Numbered from the stretch's first letter, positions 1-11,923 are shown. The stretch is 64,000 bases of DNA from Branchiostoma floridae (GCF_000003815.2 NC_049997.1:1-64000), one strand, 5' to 3'. Notes: generated from the sequence alone by a model not told the origin. A program made the numbers and translations.

Positions 1-132
1 GATATTGAAGACATATTAAACAAAAAAGACATTGTTTAGCTTCTGTAACAGTTATAAGTTATGAGTGATGACATTATACAATAGATAGAATCTTAAACAG
101 ATCTTAATCATTTAGCAATGTCTATTCCTCAG

Positions 133-183
133 GAACAATCAGGCGGATGGAGAGGATGCAGTTTGCGTTCCCTCAATTCTTAG
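133..183 (+). CDS. Candidate exon, 51 nt, phase 1 to phase 1
   Basis: Acceptor TCTATTCCTCAG ends at 132 and donor GTACAT starts at 184. With two leading bases the frame is open and reads TIRRMERMQFAFPQFL. It leaves phase 1, as the next candidate exon requires. A second frame is also open, so assignment rests on compatibility with 341-412. Confidence 0.3.
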   Translation, partial: EQSGGWRGCSLRSLNS

Positions 184-3100
184 GTACATGATCTTTTCTT
201 GTCTTGCATTTTTCTATCGGATTGTAGCTTTCTGTTGATTAAAGTATAAAAAAATATATGATTGTGAAATCATGGTGCCATATAAGGCATTTAGTACAGT
301 GTCACTATTTAGACATTCCCACTGGCCCAAACCTTTTCAGTGACCCAAAATTTAAAATTCAACATTCTATACTTAATATATTTGTTGGATGAGGAAAGGA
401 CACTTTCCCCAGGTAAGTACATCTATGGGGTGCTAAGGGACTTGCATGTATTTTCTCAAATGAGCATACATTTGTACCATTTGTTCCCCCTGCAGGAGAA
501 GAAAATGTTGTCAGTGTATTAAGTGATGATGATGGGGAGGAGGCAGATGAAGAGGAGGAGGAGGAAGAGGAGGAGGAGAAGATGGAGGATGAAGAAGAGG
601 AGAAAGAGGATGAAGATGAGAAGGAGGATGAAGATGAGGAGAGGGAGGAAGAAGATGAGGAGAAGGAGGATGAAGGTGGGACATTGGTTGTAAATAATTC
701 AAAGTTTATTCTGCATAACATCCTTAGCTATCTTTTGAAGCAGTTGTAAAGATTGCATTTTCCAGGGCTCGATATACTGGGTGCATGTGCGCCCAGGTAC
801 ACCCAATTTTTTTTCTGTGGGTGCACCCAAATAGTTTGTAGGGTTATGTAATATGTAAAGATATCAAAGTATACTGGTATACACCATATTCTTGACATCT
901 AAGTGTTAGAAAGATAATAAAATGTTTCTCGTAGTACTTGTTTAAGAATTTCAAGTTGGAATTTGGGTGCATCAAAATTAGGTTTTTCTGACATTCTACT
1001 TTTAATTATTTTATGTGGTGCACCCAAAAAATTTTGGCACCAAATTTCCTAGGTTGGGTGCAACAGTGCGCCTAATCCCAAAAATGAATGTTGAGCCCTG
1101 ATTTTCACATCCTTGATGAAAGCTGAATGTCTTCATGTTGCTAGTAAAACACAATCCTACAAATTCAGGGCTCGAAATACCACCTACATATGCAGGCTAG
1201 TGCAGGTAAAAAAAAAGATGTGCAGGTATTTCTGGTGCACCTAACCTGCACTGGTCCAAGTACTGTGTTTAGATATACATGTTTCATGATATGGACTTAA
1301 ACCAGCTGCATTCACTGTTACCACCTATTTAAAGCTAATTAGTAGAAACATCTAATGTTTGGTGGAGGAGATGGTCTAGTTATATAATTTATGCAAATGA
1401 TAACAGTGCAAAGATATGGGGTTGTGGAAGTGTGTTACATGTAGTCTTACATAAACATGTTTTGTTCTCTTTTCAACTTACATTTTGACTAGTATGCAAA
1501 CAGTTCCTTCTTACATGTAGGTGTTTTTCTCTGCCCCCCCCCCCCCAATAGAGGGGGGTGATGACAGGACTTACAAGCAGACAGGACTCTTGTTAAAGGG
1601 GGTTGAGAACTAGGTTAGGACATTAAGGCTTAGGTGGATGAAAAAAACTTCAGAACAGAAGGTACTGGTAGAAGTTGTTGGGACTTAAATTACTTTAAGG
1701 ACTTCCGTTAGAGTAGAGTAGAGTAGAGTAGAGTAGACATCTTCGGTTAGGTCCCACTTATTAGGGGGGGAGGGTGAAGCGTTAGGGCTCAGGACTGAGG
1801 GGGTATGACATCACCCCCTTTTTGGAATGCCCCATTGATCAGTTCCTGTTCTGCATTCAGTGGAAACTCTTTCATCATGTGTGAACAGAGTCTGACCCTG
1901 ACACTAATTCGGCCTGAAGGTTAAGAGTTTCAATCCTCCCTACTATGATAATCAAAGATTTAATGTTTCCTCCCAGTCCATTTTAGCCTTCCATTTTTTT
2001 CTTCTTAATGCATTTAGAAAGAACTGTACAGTTGAACTAAATATTTGATAACCAGGGTTACATAATAATGAAAGATTTTATTCTAAATATGATTTATTAA
2101 TTATGGACTACATGTATATGGATGACAAACCAAGCCCCAAATTATTGCCCCAGGCCTAATATTACGTTTTTCTAAATTCTGCACTCAAGTAAAAACCACT
2201 GTACTGAAGCTTTACTTTAATGTGCTTCAAGATCAAACTTAAGCTAATTGACATATGTTCACACATCTTGATATTTGAGTTTGATCGTACTTATTAAAAA
2301 AATTCCTGAAAGAAATAAACAAATAAAAAATGGCCTGAATTTTAAACCCTTCAGTGGCCATGGAGTAGTTGAGTAGACCCAGGTGAGTAGTTACTGTAAT
2401 ACTGTCTATTATTTTTTTTAAGGTACCAACTAGTGGCGGGAAATGGAGTGTTTGCAGTGGTTTTAAGTTTGCGGTAGCACCAAAGAGTAGTAAAAATAAT
2501 ATAATGGAAAAATGTTTGCGTTGGTTTTTATTTCGTGTTAAAGTGGCCACCGTGAAAACTGCAAACATAAAACCACCGCAAATTTATATAGTTCACGGTC
2601 TATTCAAAATTGATCGAGAAGTGGTGCATACGTTATTTGAGTTTTACCATTTTACTCAGCCCCACACATTTGTCTGAGACTTGCCCCAAATCAGGGGTGC
2701 GTACTTTAATTAGGGTGCATACTTTATTTGAGAAAATACGGCAGTGTGTTTTTCAGTGCTATTATTTAAATGAAATTCAGTGTGATCCAGACAACAAAAA
2801 ATTAATCATTGTAATGCTTGAAACTTGCAGCCAAGGTTGAGACGTTCTTTACAAGTTTGTGTTTTTTTTCTCAGCTCTGTTGGATGCAAGCTCGTGTGTA
2901 AACTTTGCATTCACCAACTGTTTCAGTTATTTGAAAAAGGCATGTTAATACGATAGGTTGCTGTGATCCTACACAGGTTTGCACTGTACTTCTGAGTCAA
3001 ATTCGTAGTTTAATCATCATCACTGCACTGCTACATTTTGTATCTTGCTCAAACCACTGTCCTTCATGGCCTTGGAAAAACCTCTGAACACATCCTGGTT

Positions 3101-6100
3101 CCATCCATATCCCATGTTTACTCTGGATCTCCTGGCACTCCCCTCCCTCATGTGACCCCCCCCCCCCCTCAACCCCACATACAGATATCAGGACTTTTAG
3201 TTCCACAGTCAACCAGGGAGAACTTGAGTTTGCAACCATAACAAAAATGGAAATGGATTTTCACCTAATTCACCTTCCACTTTTGCCAAGTGATGCCACA
3301 AACGATAACCCCACAGTTCACAGTGCTTTTGCATTTATTATGACTTGCAAATCCAGATATAAGAAACTGAATTCAAAACCACCTCCCCAGGATGTTCAGG
3401 AACTCTATTCGGAATCCGTTTTGGAGCGCTCATGCATGATGAAAAATTTATCCGTTTTGGCTTACCAAAATGGATAAAATCATTTTTGCTTCATGAAGGG
3501 GTCTGAGTAATAGTAGTAAACTGACAGATAATGAGCAAAAATCAGATCTCAAGACAAAAAGGAGACTAGAAAGTGCAAAATGTTTCCCTCTATCTTTTCT
3601 GACATGTGACTTTACCACTTTATTCTTCAGATCTAGTGGCCAGAAGGAGAGGGAGGCCAAGGGGCCCAACAAGAGCAAGAGGTGAGGAAGAGATCTTGAG
3701 ACTTAAAAGACTCAAAATTCATTTTGTGGATAAGGTGCATCCAACCCAGAATTTACTTGCATAGAAAATTGTGTCCACAACATAAAATGAATGAAAGCAG
3801 AATATTGTTTACTGTCTCAGACTCTGTTTTCTGATGTCTCAGACTCTGTTTTCTGATGATACTTAAAACTAAGTCCATGTCAAGAAATTCCATGTTTCTG
3901 TCTAGTTCTATCTGTCTTCATTATACATACATTACATAACCACATTCACTCACTATCTAGTTTATCGTTTGTTGTTGCCCATTATGATAATTGTCAGATA
4001 TTGACATGCAGCACATGTGCATATGTGGTGGATTAATGGCAACTCTACACTAATATCTGGGTGCACCTGTGCAAACACATTGAAAAATTACTACATGCAC
4101 AATGTAAGTGCAAAAAGCTTTGTCCTAAAGCCACCTTGATAAAGAAAAATTGTTCTATTTCAAACACCTTTAGTGAAAAACAGCGCTTGTCGGATGAAAA
4201 TGGTGTTAATTGTACAGACATGTCTTCGATTTGATTTTCTTGGCCTTTAAAACCCGTCAAAACAGGTAGTACTGCTAAAAGAAAAAGGCCATGCTTTCTT
4301 TGTTGAAGGCTAACATCCGCTGAGTTAAGTTATTTGATGAGGGGGTAGATATAGTTGCGGTAAGAGCAATGTGATTTCAGTGAAAGAACTGGGAGGTGCT
4401 CCATAGCCTTACTCGCTGACAAAGTAACCCAGCAGGGGCTGATATATTCATGACAGGTCTTCCACCTTGTTGGTGGAGTGTATATTAACTATAACAGCTT
4501 CATGCATGCTTAGGATAAAAAAAGATAGCTTTGGGAGGAAGCTTTTTTATTCATTTACCTGATGCCAACTACTGTACAACAGAGTCCCGTTTCCTCCATT
4601 AAGGCCACTGCAAAGCATGCTCTGGGAGGTAATGAAGCTTGTCAACAGTAATTAAGAACAAAATGTCGGGGTTGAAGTTGAATCCGTCAGGTACCTGCAT
4701 GTAAAATAGGAAAAGAGCCCACACATCCAACACAGCTTTTGTTTGTTTGTTAGTTGGTTTGTTTAACCGGTTAAGTGCCTGAAAGGGTCACAAACCTGTC
4801 CAGTTTTGTACTGTAACAGCAAGTACTGTCTGCAGTAGATCAGACTGGTACATTTTTTCCACTCTTACCGGGATGGACCACACTCATCAGTAAGACTTTG
4901 ATGGTTCCCTAACATTCTTGAGGCGTGCCCAAACATGACTCGACTTGACTTTATTTCACTGGATCCAAAATTAGCTTGACATAGCCCGTTGCCAGTTTAC
5001 GGACACTAAAGACGACTCGTCACGGGTACTGTTTAATGCGATCTTTAACCGTGCTCACAATGAAGACAAAGATGGCAGACAAGAAGCATGCCACTGCATG
5101 ACCCGGAGGTCAAGAGTCATAACCTAATCCTAATTAACATAATATGTTGGCTATGTACATTTTATGTCCCATCTGAAGTACATTAATCAAAGCTAAATAA
5201 TTTCATTTGAGACTTAAGTGGGGAAAATGTGGCCTTCCCAAGAGCACAACATTGGAGCCTGGTACTGGGATTTAAACCATGCAACTGTTACACCACTACA
5301 CTTAAATGCCCCTATCACACTCACACAGGATCACACTCATTATGTAAAGCACACTCGGAATCCCTCCTTGACAACATGTAGTTGTATCAAGGATCAAAGA
5401 GGCATTGTTTGAGTAATCCTTTAAGAAAAAATTGAATCTCAGTTTTCCTAGCTGTATGTGAGTGTATTGACAGCGACTACTAGAAATGTAATCTAGTTGT
5501 GCTTTAGCTCACCACAGTCAAGACTGTTAATCTCTCATGACGCATCTTTGCACGAATTGGTCAGAATTGGAAATAATGCAATAGAATGAAAAAAAATTAA
5601 TCTAAAATCATTTACTCTAAATAAGTAGATGGAGTGATAAACATGACTTGTAACACTTGATATACCGGTAAAATCATTTACTCTAATAGATAAATGAATA
5701 AATAAATTTGCTCTGTTGTTAACTAACTATTCACTGTTAACCTGTTTTGCTCTTAATGATGTTGCACACTAGTAAGAGTAAATGAATAAGAGTAACAAGA
5801 CAGATATTGTGTAACCCTCCCAGCAGATTTTGTTTTGGCTGCATGAGTCTACAGCTTTTTTTGCAGCATGTCCAAACTGCTGGTAAGTTGACGTATGAAG
5901 TCATTTTTGATGATCGTTTTCAAAGTTTTGTTTGAAACAAGTTTTTGTCGTCACAGTTGTGACAATATAAACCATATTAACAAACATACTTCTAGTGTTA
6001 TGCTTATACTAACACTGGGTTCATTACTGTTTGACTAATGTGACTAATATTTGCATGGATATAATGGTATTGATGGACTTAAGCTGGCATTTTCAAATTG

Positions 6101-9100
6101 TTATTCCTCCAGACTGAATGTGGGCTCGAAATCCTTTTTGTTTTTACTGTTTCTGCAATAATTCGGGATTCCTGAGGCTGAGTCTGTATCACTTATACCC
6201 TGCCAGACTGCANNNNNNNNNNNNNNNNNNNNNNNNNNNNNNNNNNNNNNNNNNNNNNNNNNNNNNNNNNNNNNNNNNNNNNNNNNNNNNNNNNNNNNNN
6301 NNNNNNNNNNNNNNNNNNNNNNNNNNNNNNNNNNNNNNNNNNNNNNNNNNNNNNNNNNNNNNNNNNNNNNNNNNNNNNNNNNNNNNNNNNNNNNNNNNNN
6401 NNNNNNNNNNNNNNNNNNNNNNNNNNNNNNNNNNNNNNNNNNNNNNNNNNNNNNNNNNNNNNNNNNNNNNNNNNNNNNNNNNNNNNNNNNNNNNNNNNNN
6501 NNNNNNNNNNNNNNNNNNNNNNNNNNNNNNNNNNNNNNNNNNNNNNNNNNNNNNNNNNNNNNNNNNNNNNNNNNNNNNNNNNNNNNNNNNNNNNNNNNNN
6601 NNNNNNNNNNNNNNNNNNNNNNNNNNNNNNNNNNNNNNNNNNNNNNNNNNNNNNNNNNNNNNNNNNNNNNNNNNNNNNNNNNNNNNNNNNNNNNNNNNNN
6701 NNNNNNNNNNNNNNNNNNNNNNNNNNNNNNNNNNNNNNNNNNNNNNNNNNNNNNNNNNNNNNNNNNNNNNNNNNNNNNNNNNNNNNNNNNNNNNNNNNNN
6801 NNNNNNNNNNNNNNNNNNNNNNNNNNNNNNNNNNNNNNNNNNNNNNNNNNNNNNNNNNNNNNNNNNNNNNNNNNNNNNNNNNNNNNNNNNNNNNNNNNNN
6901 NNNNNNNNNNNNNNNNNNNNNNNNNNNNNNNNNNNNNNNNNNNNNNNNNNNNNNNNNNNNNNNNNNNNNNNNNNNNNNNNNNNNNNNNNNNNNNNNNNNN
7001 NNNNNNNNNNNNNNNNNNNNNNNNNNNNNNNNNNNNNNNNNNNNNNNNNNNNNNNNNNNNNNNNNNNNNNNNNNNNNNNNNNNNNNNNNNNNNNNNNNNN
7101 NNNNNNNNNNNNNNNNNNNNNNNNNNNNNNNNNNNNNNNNNNNNNNNNNNNNNNNNNNNNNNNNNNNNNNNNNNNNNNNNNNNNNNATATGTTTTGAATA
7201 AAAACTCAGCATATGATGATTAAAATCTTGTCTCTGCTCTTATTTTTTAACCTTGGACTATTCACTCTGCCTTCTTCTATCAGACTAGCAATTTGTATAA
7301 TATTATATATTTTCATTTATTTTTAGTGCTGCAGCCCTCACTCCTTTACTCACTCACTCCCTCCCTCCCTTACTCCCTGTGTGACATCGCATAGCGTAAC
7401 TGTGAACAGTGAGGTACCACTGTTTACCTCAAAGACCAAAGGTCCTACAGTTGGTTTCAGTCCCCTGATGTGCTACGATGTTGTGCCCTTGGGAAAGGCA
7501 CGTGAAAAAAATAAGTCTCTAGCTTTGGTTAGGGCCATGATCCTTCAGACAGGACATTAAATGGAGGCCCTGTGGTTGAAGAGCCACACCTCAAGCTGTC
7601 ATCTCAGGACGCCCTCTTTTACACCACAGGAAATAATGTTGAAAGTCACTAAAACAGTTATGAGGACCTATCGATTAAGGAATTCTGGTCAAGTTACTTA
7701 ATCTGAGAAAATTTATGGATAGACTAAACTTTAACTAACCAACACTTCAAACAAGTTGGGACTAGTACCCGAAATTTTTGGCTGCCTTGTTCACGGAATG
7801 GACCCATCTACTGTACATGTAGCTTCTGGACCGTGACGTCAGAGACACATGACTGCAGCAGAGGGTCATAAATGTCAGATAACCTATGTCACCCCAATTC
7901 TCCCCATACTTTTTGCAAAATTTGGAGTCCAAACTTATTTGTAGTGTTGATTAGTTAAAGTTGAGTTTGTCCATAATGTCATTTACCATCAGAGATGAAC
8001 TTTCATGCCAAGATCTGAGGAATATCCTATTACACAATATTGATATACATATAAGGTTCCGGTTCGGAATTTCAAGTGACCAGATGACCAAATAGTTCCT
8101 AAGAATAAGACGCAAATCATAGGTTGTCTCATCTATAGTTTTGGCTCTAGATTTTCCGGCTATCGCATTAGCAATGTATAATCTTTTATACTTCTCCAAA
8201 TGCTTGTTGTTCGTAGTGTTTTATGGTGTCGGAGATTTGATCGTGGGGCGACCACTTCCTGGTAGCGCGATAGCGGTAAAGCGTTTCGTCGCCTGATTAC
8301 CCAGATTGTGCGTTCTACGTGCATTTTGGTTGTTTAAGCGCCATTGGAGCTTGCGGAAAATGTATCGGATAACTTTTCTTCCTTTTTGCTCAGTATACAG
8401 AAGAACTCTTGACCGTCATTGCCATATTAGTCATTATCCCAGGAAAATTCATTTTTTCCGTGTAGCGGAACGTAAAAAAAGCCCCAAAATTAGCAATTTC
8501 TGGGTGAAAATTGTATTTTACTGATGGTTTTACCAAATATAACATTTCTACAGAAAATGTCAAATGAGTCTGTCGGTCAGCGACAAGACACCCTTTTCTA
8601 TCGGAAACATTGAATTATCCGAAAAACGATGTTTTGAGAAGCGCTAGTGCTTTTCTCAGAGACAGTCAAATCGGCCCCAAATCGTAAAAAAAACTCCGAA
8701 CCGGAACCTTAAAGCCATTCTAGTCACTGTATACAATACTAAGTAAACTTGTTTGGTTTATGTACTTTGGTGGTGCCAGTACCATGGCAAGATGTCTGCA
8801 TCAAATACTACTAGTAGTCAACCTATGTAGCTAACACAGGGAGAAGCACCAGAAGCTAAACTCATAGTTAGGTTGAGATTTAAACTGCATCCATGAAAAT
8901 CTATATTTCAATCCATTCATAGTATGCAATATGTTGTCTTTTGTCATGTCTTTTCTTCTTCTCCTCCTCTTTCTCCTGACAAATCTTAAAATGGATTCAA
9001 CTTTTTCATATTTGGAATAAGTGAGCTGAAATTTGGCATGGAGATAGAAATAGCAAATACCCCCAGGCGTTTTTTTTTTCACTTTCTTTTGGCAGGGGCC

Positions 9101-10191
9101 TTAAAAATTACTTTCTTTAGGCATTTAGATCATTTTTTAGACTAAAAATATATATTTTGTGCCCTGGTATTACAACCTAATGACCTGAAATGTGGCACAG
9201 AGGTGCATTTGACATATGCCCACAGGACACCGTCAACACTTTTTGAAAACATCACTTCAAAATGAGTTATTTTGGGATTTTGGGCCATTTTTGACAACAA
9301 TGCATATTTTGGGCCAAAATATGCGTTTTTGCCAGAGTACATTTCGAATGGGGATGAAGATGGCTTGAAATATGCTGTATTTGCACAAGAGCAAATGTTG
9401 GCCTTTCTAATATTGTTTATCAGGGAATTGTAACACCTTGCCTATGGTTTTTATTACAATGTGATGAATTGAAAAATACAAATCTCATTACAGGCCCAGC
9501 TTCCTGGAAGAGGGTGGGAGGCAGGATGAGGAGAAAATAGAGGTGCGACATGTACCTTTGTATACTATTGTTAGCTACAGTACTGTGCTTAGACAAGTAG
9601 ACAAAAGTACCACAAAGAATTTGTGTTTATTTCAAAATGAAATGAAGCCATTTTTTATTCTTCAACAGATCTTGAACATGGGCATGTAGCTCTTTAATAC
9701 CTGTAGGTTGCTATCAGAACCAAAAAAACTGATGTGAGCATGTAAAAAAAAAAGTTAAGCATATTGGCATATCGCACAATCATATCTTCTTCTTTGACTT
9801 TGGAATTGACTTTGGCATAATTGTACTATGTTAGTAGTAATCTTTTTTCCTTTCATTAATAATTTATGTCATTTATTTACTTCTTGCTGCTGCTCTGCAT
9901 GATTTACAGTACGGTTGCAATATTTTTTTACTGGAACAATTTATGTGCAAGGCGATGTCGTAGTAAATGAAATGTCAACCTTATAATCAGATGGACCAGA
10001 CCTTAGTGACAGGAGTCTGCATGATTGTGGTGATGTGGTCAACATAAAGTTTCATGTCTACATTTGTACAGGGTCGCCCTGTGTTCCTCACCTCACCCAC
10101 CGTAGGAGCAGCAGGTCTGTCTAGGACTTCCCCGAAGTCTTGCACCTTCCGCCCTCCCTGTGTTACACATAAATGTTTGTACTATATTTGA
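133..10191 (+). CDS. Partial multi-exon gene: acidic, AT-hook-like nuclear protein
   Basis: Gene model built by eye from splice sites and reading phase. Candidate exons are 133-183, 341-412, 496-675, 3631-3681, 5867-5882, 9494-9542 and 10072-10191. The first four junctions are all phase 1; the 16-nt exon converts phase 1 to phase 2; the next exon converts phase 2 to phase 0; the last reads to TGA. The product would carry a roughly 45-residue Asp/Glu-rich run followed by a basic RRRGRPRGP motif of AT-hook type. Both are common in chromatin and nuclear proteins, so a nuclear role is inferred. I do not recognise the family. The 5' end lies outside the window, and further exons could be in the long introns or in the 974-bp gap. 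The acidic and AT-hook exons are the firmest parts. Confidence 0.4.
341..412 (+). CDS. Candidate exon, 72 nt, before the acidic exon
   Basis: Acceptor CCTTTTCAG ends at 340 and a perfect GTAAGT donor starts at 413. Only the frame with two leading bases is open through the whole exon; it ends with DEERTLSP plus one base of a split glycine codon. The donor is excellent. The exon body is A+T-rich, so the true 5' boundary could lie nearer the donor. Confidence 0.35.
496..675 (+). CDS. Acidic exon with Asp/Glu-rich run
   Basis: Acceptor CCCCCTGCAG ends at 495 and donor GTGGGA starts at 676. Only the phase-1 frame is open. It begins GEENVVSVLSDDDGEEAD and continues in almost uninterrupted Glu/Asp with a few Lys, Met and Arg. 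Such acidic tracts are usual in histone-, chromatin- or ribosome-assembly proteins. The purine-rich plus strand makes the opposite strand look like a long serine or proline ORF; that is a shadow. Confidence 0.55.
763..1100. mobile_element. hAT-like MITE with CAGGGCTCGA termini
   Basis: A 338-bp element starts CAGGGCTCGATA and ends TTGAGCCCTG, an imperfect terminal inverted repeat. It is flanked by the 6-bp direct repeat ATTTTC (757-762 and 1101-1106). CAGGG ends are typical of hAT elements, which normally make 8-bp duplications, so the superfamily is tentative. The interior is rich in GGTGCACCCAA motifs and has no coding potential. Inserted in an intron. Confidence 0.6.
1166..1350 (-). mobile_element. 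Truncated copy of the 19872-20172 MITE
   Basis: Begins CAGGGCTCGAAATACC and matches the reverse complement of the 19872-20172 element through the TGCAGGTA-rich part to about GCTGTTACCACCTAT. The other terminus is missing. Relative to that copy it lies in the opposite orientation. Confidence 0.6.
1708..1737. repeat. (GTAGA)n microsatellite
   Basis: About five perfect copies of the pentamer GTAGA in an intron. Confidence 0.85.
2441..2585. repeat. Fold-back MITE, 26-bp arms
   Basis: The arm near 2449-2475 (GTTTGCAGTGGTTTTAAG...) is inverted at 2557-2583 (GCAAACATAAAACCACCGC...) with about three mismatches and a loop near 80 bp. Related sequence (GTGAACATAAAACCACC) recurs near 48795, so this is a dispersed family. 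Confidence 0.55.
3631..3681 (+). CDS. AT-hook-like exon, 51 nt
   Basis: Acceptor TTTATTCTTCAG ends at 3630 and donor GTGAGG starts at 3682. Phase 1 in and out, exactly matching the donor phase of the acidic exon; the junction codon would be GAT (Asp). It reads LVARRRGRPRGPTRAR. The GRP core flanked by Arg is the hallmark of an AT-hook, which binds the minor groove of A/T DNA. No other AT-hook is evident in the window. Confidence 0.5.
5196..5312 (-). repeat. Degenerate tRNA-derived SINE
   Basis: On the minus strand an A-box-like AGTGTAGTGGTGTAA is followed by a B-box-like TTTAAATCCC and then GTGCTCTTGGGAAGGCCAC. This matches the architecture of the better copy at 35253-35427. Heavily mutated. 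Confidence 0.45.
5867..5882 (+). CDS. Candidate 16-nt microexon
   Basis: The strong polypyrimidine tract GCTTTTTTTGCAG ends at 5866 and a consensus donor GTAAGTTG starts at 5883. The 16 nt accept phase 1 and leave phase 2, which joins the AT-hook exon (phase 1 out) to exon 9494-9542 (one leading base). The added residues would be A-C-P-N-C plus a split Trp codon. Support is only splice-site quality and phase arithmetic. Confidence 0.25.
6213..7186. other. Assembly gap, 974 N
   Basis: Run of N. Open frames reported across it are artefacts. Because it lies inside an intron of the left gene, an undetected exon could be here. Confidence 0.99.
7411..7600 (+). repeat. SINE relic
   Basis: Contains GTTGTGCCCTTGGGAAAGGCAC, shared with the SINE at 35253-35427 on the other strand, preceded by a B-box-like GGTTTCAGTCCCC and followed by CAGACAGGACATTAAATGG. 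A tRNA-type head is not intact. Confidence 0.45.
8052..8711. mobile_element. 660-bp TIR element
   Basis: Starts TAAGGTTCCGGTTCGGA and ends TCCGAACCGGAACCTTA: a perfect 17-bp terminal inverted repeat. If the outermost TA is the target duplication, the element proper is 8054-8709, consistent with a mariner- or other TA-inserting family. No transposase reading frame is present, so it is non-autonomous. Confidence 0.65.
8930..9405 (+). repeat. Dispersed repeat, family also at 46275-46690
   Basis: Shares ordered blocks with 46275-46690: TCCTGACAAATCTT, a GACCTGAAATKTGGCACAG block and a GCCCTGGT...ACAA block. It ends in GCTTGAAATATGCTGTATTTGC plus an inverted GCAAATG, a terminal block also found near 22722, 58820 and 58969. 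Non-coding. Confidence 0.5.
9494..9542 (+). CDS. Candidate exon, 49 nt, phase 2 to phase 0
   Basis: Acceptor TCTCATTACAG ends at 9493 and donor GTGCGA starts at 9543. Only the frame with one leading base is open; it reads PSFLEEGGRQDEEKIE. It ends on a codon boundary, as the next exon requires. The charged composition fits the upstream acidic exon. Confidence 0.35.
10072..10191 (+). CDS. Candidate terminal coding exon
   Basis: Acceptor TTTGTACAG ends at 10071. In phase 0 it reads GRPVFLTSPTVGAAG and continues to TGA at 10189-10191, 39 codons. An internal GTCTGT after GCAGCAG could instead act as a donor, in which case the gene would continue. The short basic, Ser/Thr-rich tail matches no family I know. 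Confidence 0.35.
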   Translation, partial: GRPVFLTSPTVGAAGLSRTSPKSCTFRPPCVTHKCLYYI

Positions 10192-10289
10192 ATTATATTC
10201 ACCCATGTTTTGATTGAAGACCAGTTTAGTGTAAATTTATATATACGGAAAGATATCAGAACTTTAAAAATGGCAAATTACAGAGTCTA

Positions 10290-10612
10290 TCCAGATTATT
10301 GAGAAACTGTTATCTTGGGAATTTGTGAAAAAAAATGTAAAATTATTTTTGGAAATTTGTTGAGAAACCGTTATCTTCAGTTGGGAATTTTTGAAAGAAC
10401 GAAGTAAAATATTTTTGGAAATTTGTTGAGAAACTGTTATCTTGGGAATTTGTTGAAAAAATGTAAAATTATTTTTGAAAATTTGTTCAGAAACTGTTAT
10501 CTTGGGAATTTTTGAGAAAGAAAATATAAAATTATTTTTGGAAATTTGTTGAGAAACTGCTATCTTGGGAATTTGTGAAAGAAAATGTAAAATTAGTTTT
10601 GGAAATTTCAAA
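10290..10612. repeat. Tandem repeat, about 61-bp unit, 5 copies
   Basis: Unit core is GAGAAACTGTTATCTTGGG followed by AATTTGT, an A-rich stretch and AATTATTTTTGGAAATTTG. Copies differ by small indels. The minus-strand reading frame across it comes only from the repeat. Confidence 0.85.
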
Positions 10613-10896
10613 ATTTATCTTTTTTGTTGTTCCTTGAGGATAACAAATTCAGACTAGAAAAAGATGCTGCACAATTATGCCTTATCCCATTTCAATTACA
10701 AAAAACTTAACAATGTGATCATTAATGGATTTAATAGTTCTGCCTTCAGTTTAAGTGATGTATGTACATGTAGGTGCACCTTACCACTCAACATATGGAG
10801 GCACAGGACGTCTCATTACCATGATATATGCTGTCTTCCCATTGTTGTATGCATATTTTTCTATACTGAATATTGCTACTTGTTTTATATGCCACT

Positions 10897-11790
10897 GGTC
10901 TTTATACTTCCATGCCCTTTTATGGTGACTGGTGTTTTATATACCAGGTCTTTATACCTTCAGGAATGCCCTTTTATTATGGTGACTGGTGTTTTATATA
11001 TCAGGTCTTTATACTGTCAGGAAATTCAATGTCCTTTTATGGTGACTGGTGTTTTATATACCAGGTCTTTATGCTGTCAGGAATGTCCTTTCATGGTGAC
11101 TGGTGTTTTATATATAAGGTCTTTATACTGTCAGGAATGTCCTTTTATGGTGACTGGTGTATGATATACATGTACCAGGTCTTTATACTGTCAGGAATGT
11201 CCTTTTTTTGGTGACCACGGTTTTATGTGCCTGGTCTTTATACTGTCAGGAATGTCCTTTTATGGTGACTGTTTTTTTATATACCAGGTCTTTATACTGT
11301 CAGGAATGCCCTTTTATGGTGACTGGTGTTTTATATACCAGGTCTTTATGCTGTCAGGAATGTCCTTTTTTTGGTGACCACGGTTTTATATGCCTGGTCT
11401 TTATACTGTCAGGAATGTCCTTTTGTTATGGTGGCTGGTTTTTATATGGCAGGCCTAATTATACTGTCAGGAATGTCCTTTTATGGTGACCACGGTTTTA
11501 TATGCCAGGTCTTCATATTTTAGGAATGTCCTTCTATGGTGACTGGTGTTTAATACATTGTATGCCCGGTCTTTATAATCAAAGATTGCCTGTTTTTGGT
11601 GACGCCCGGTGTTTGATATGACAGGTCTTCATATTTGAGGGACTGGTTTTTTGATACATTGTATGCCAGGTCTTTATATTCGAATTCGAAGATTGCATGT
11701 TGTTTTTGGAGACTGGTGTTTGATATGACACTGTCGGGTCTTCATATTTGAGGAAGTGTCCTTCTTTGCTGACTGTTGTTTTATATGCCA
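10897..11790. repeat. 54-bp minisatellite, about 16 degenerate copies
   Basis: The unit contains GTCTTTATACTGTCAGGAAT, GTCCTTTTATGGTGACTGG and TGTTTTATATACCAG. Because 54 is a multiple of three, long plus-strand frames with an 18-residue period appear (CQECPFMVTGVLY motif). Indels and stops shift frames between copies, so I do not call a gene. Copies decay toward the right end. Confidence 0.9.
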
Positions 11791-11877
11791 TATATTGTTA
11801 TGTACATGTATAATTATGTTCAAATTAATGAGTCAGTTAGGTGTTTAACATATATAATTATGTACAAATCGATGTAT

Positions 11878-11892
11878 ATGTATGTATGTATG

Positions 11893-11923
<31 letters not shown>

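Larger units (their letters stand above)
676..3630. other. Long intron of the acidic/AT-hook gene
   Basis: No convincing exon was found. It contains three transposon remnants listed separately (763-1100, 1166-1350, 2441-2585), a poly-C run at 1538-1547 and a GTAGA microsatellite. A pyrimidine tract and CAG at 2859-2874 is followed by an open phase-1 stretch, but I see no good donor after it. Confidence 0.4.

Noticed and set aside
359-721. Minus-strand serine-rich and proline/histidine-rich ORFs
   Set aside because: Antisense shadows of the purine-rich acidic exon 496-675.
6118-7212. Long ORFs of 339 and 359 codons
   Set aside because: They consist almost entirely of N and so of undefined residues.
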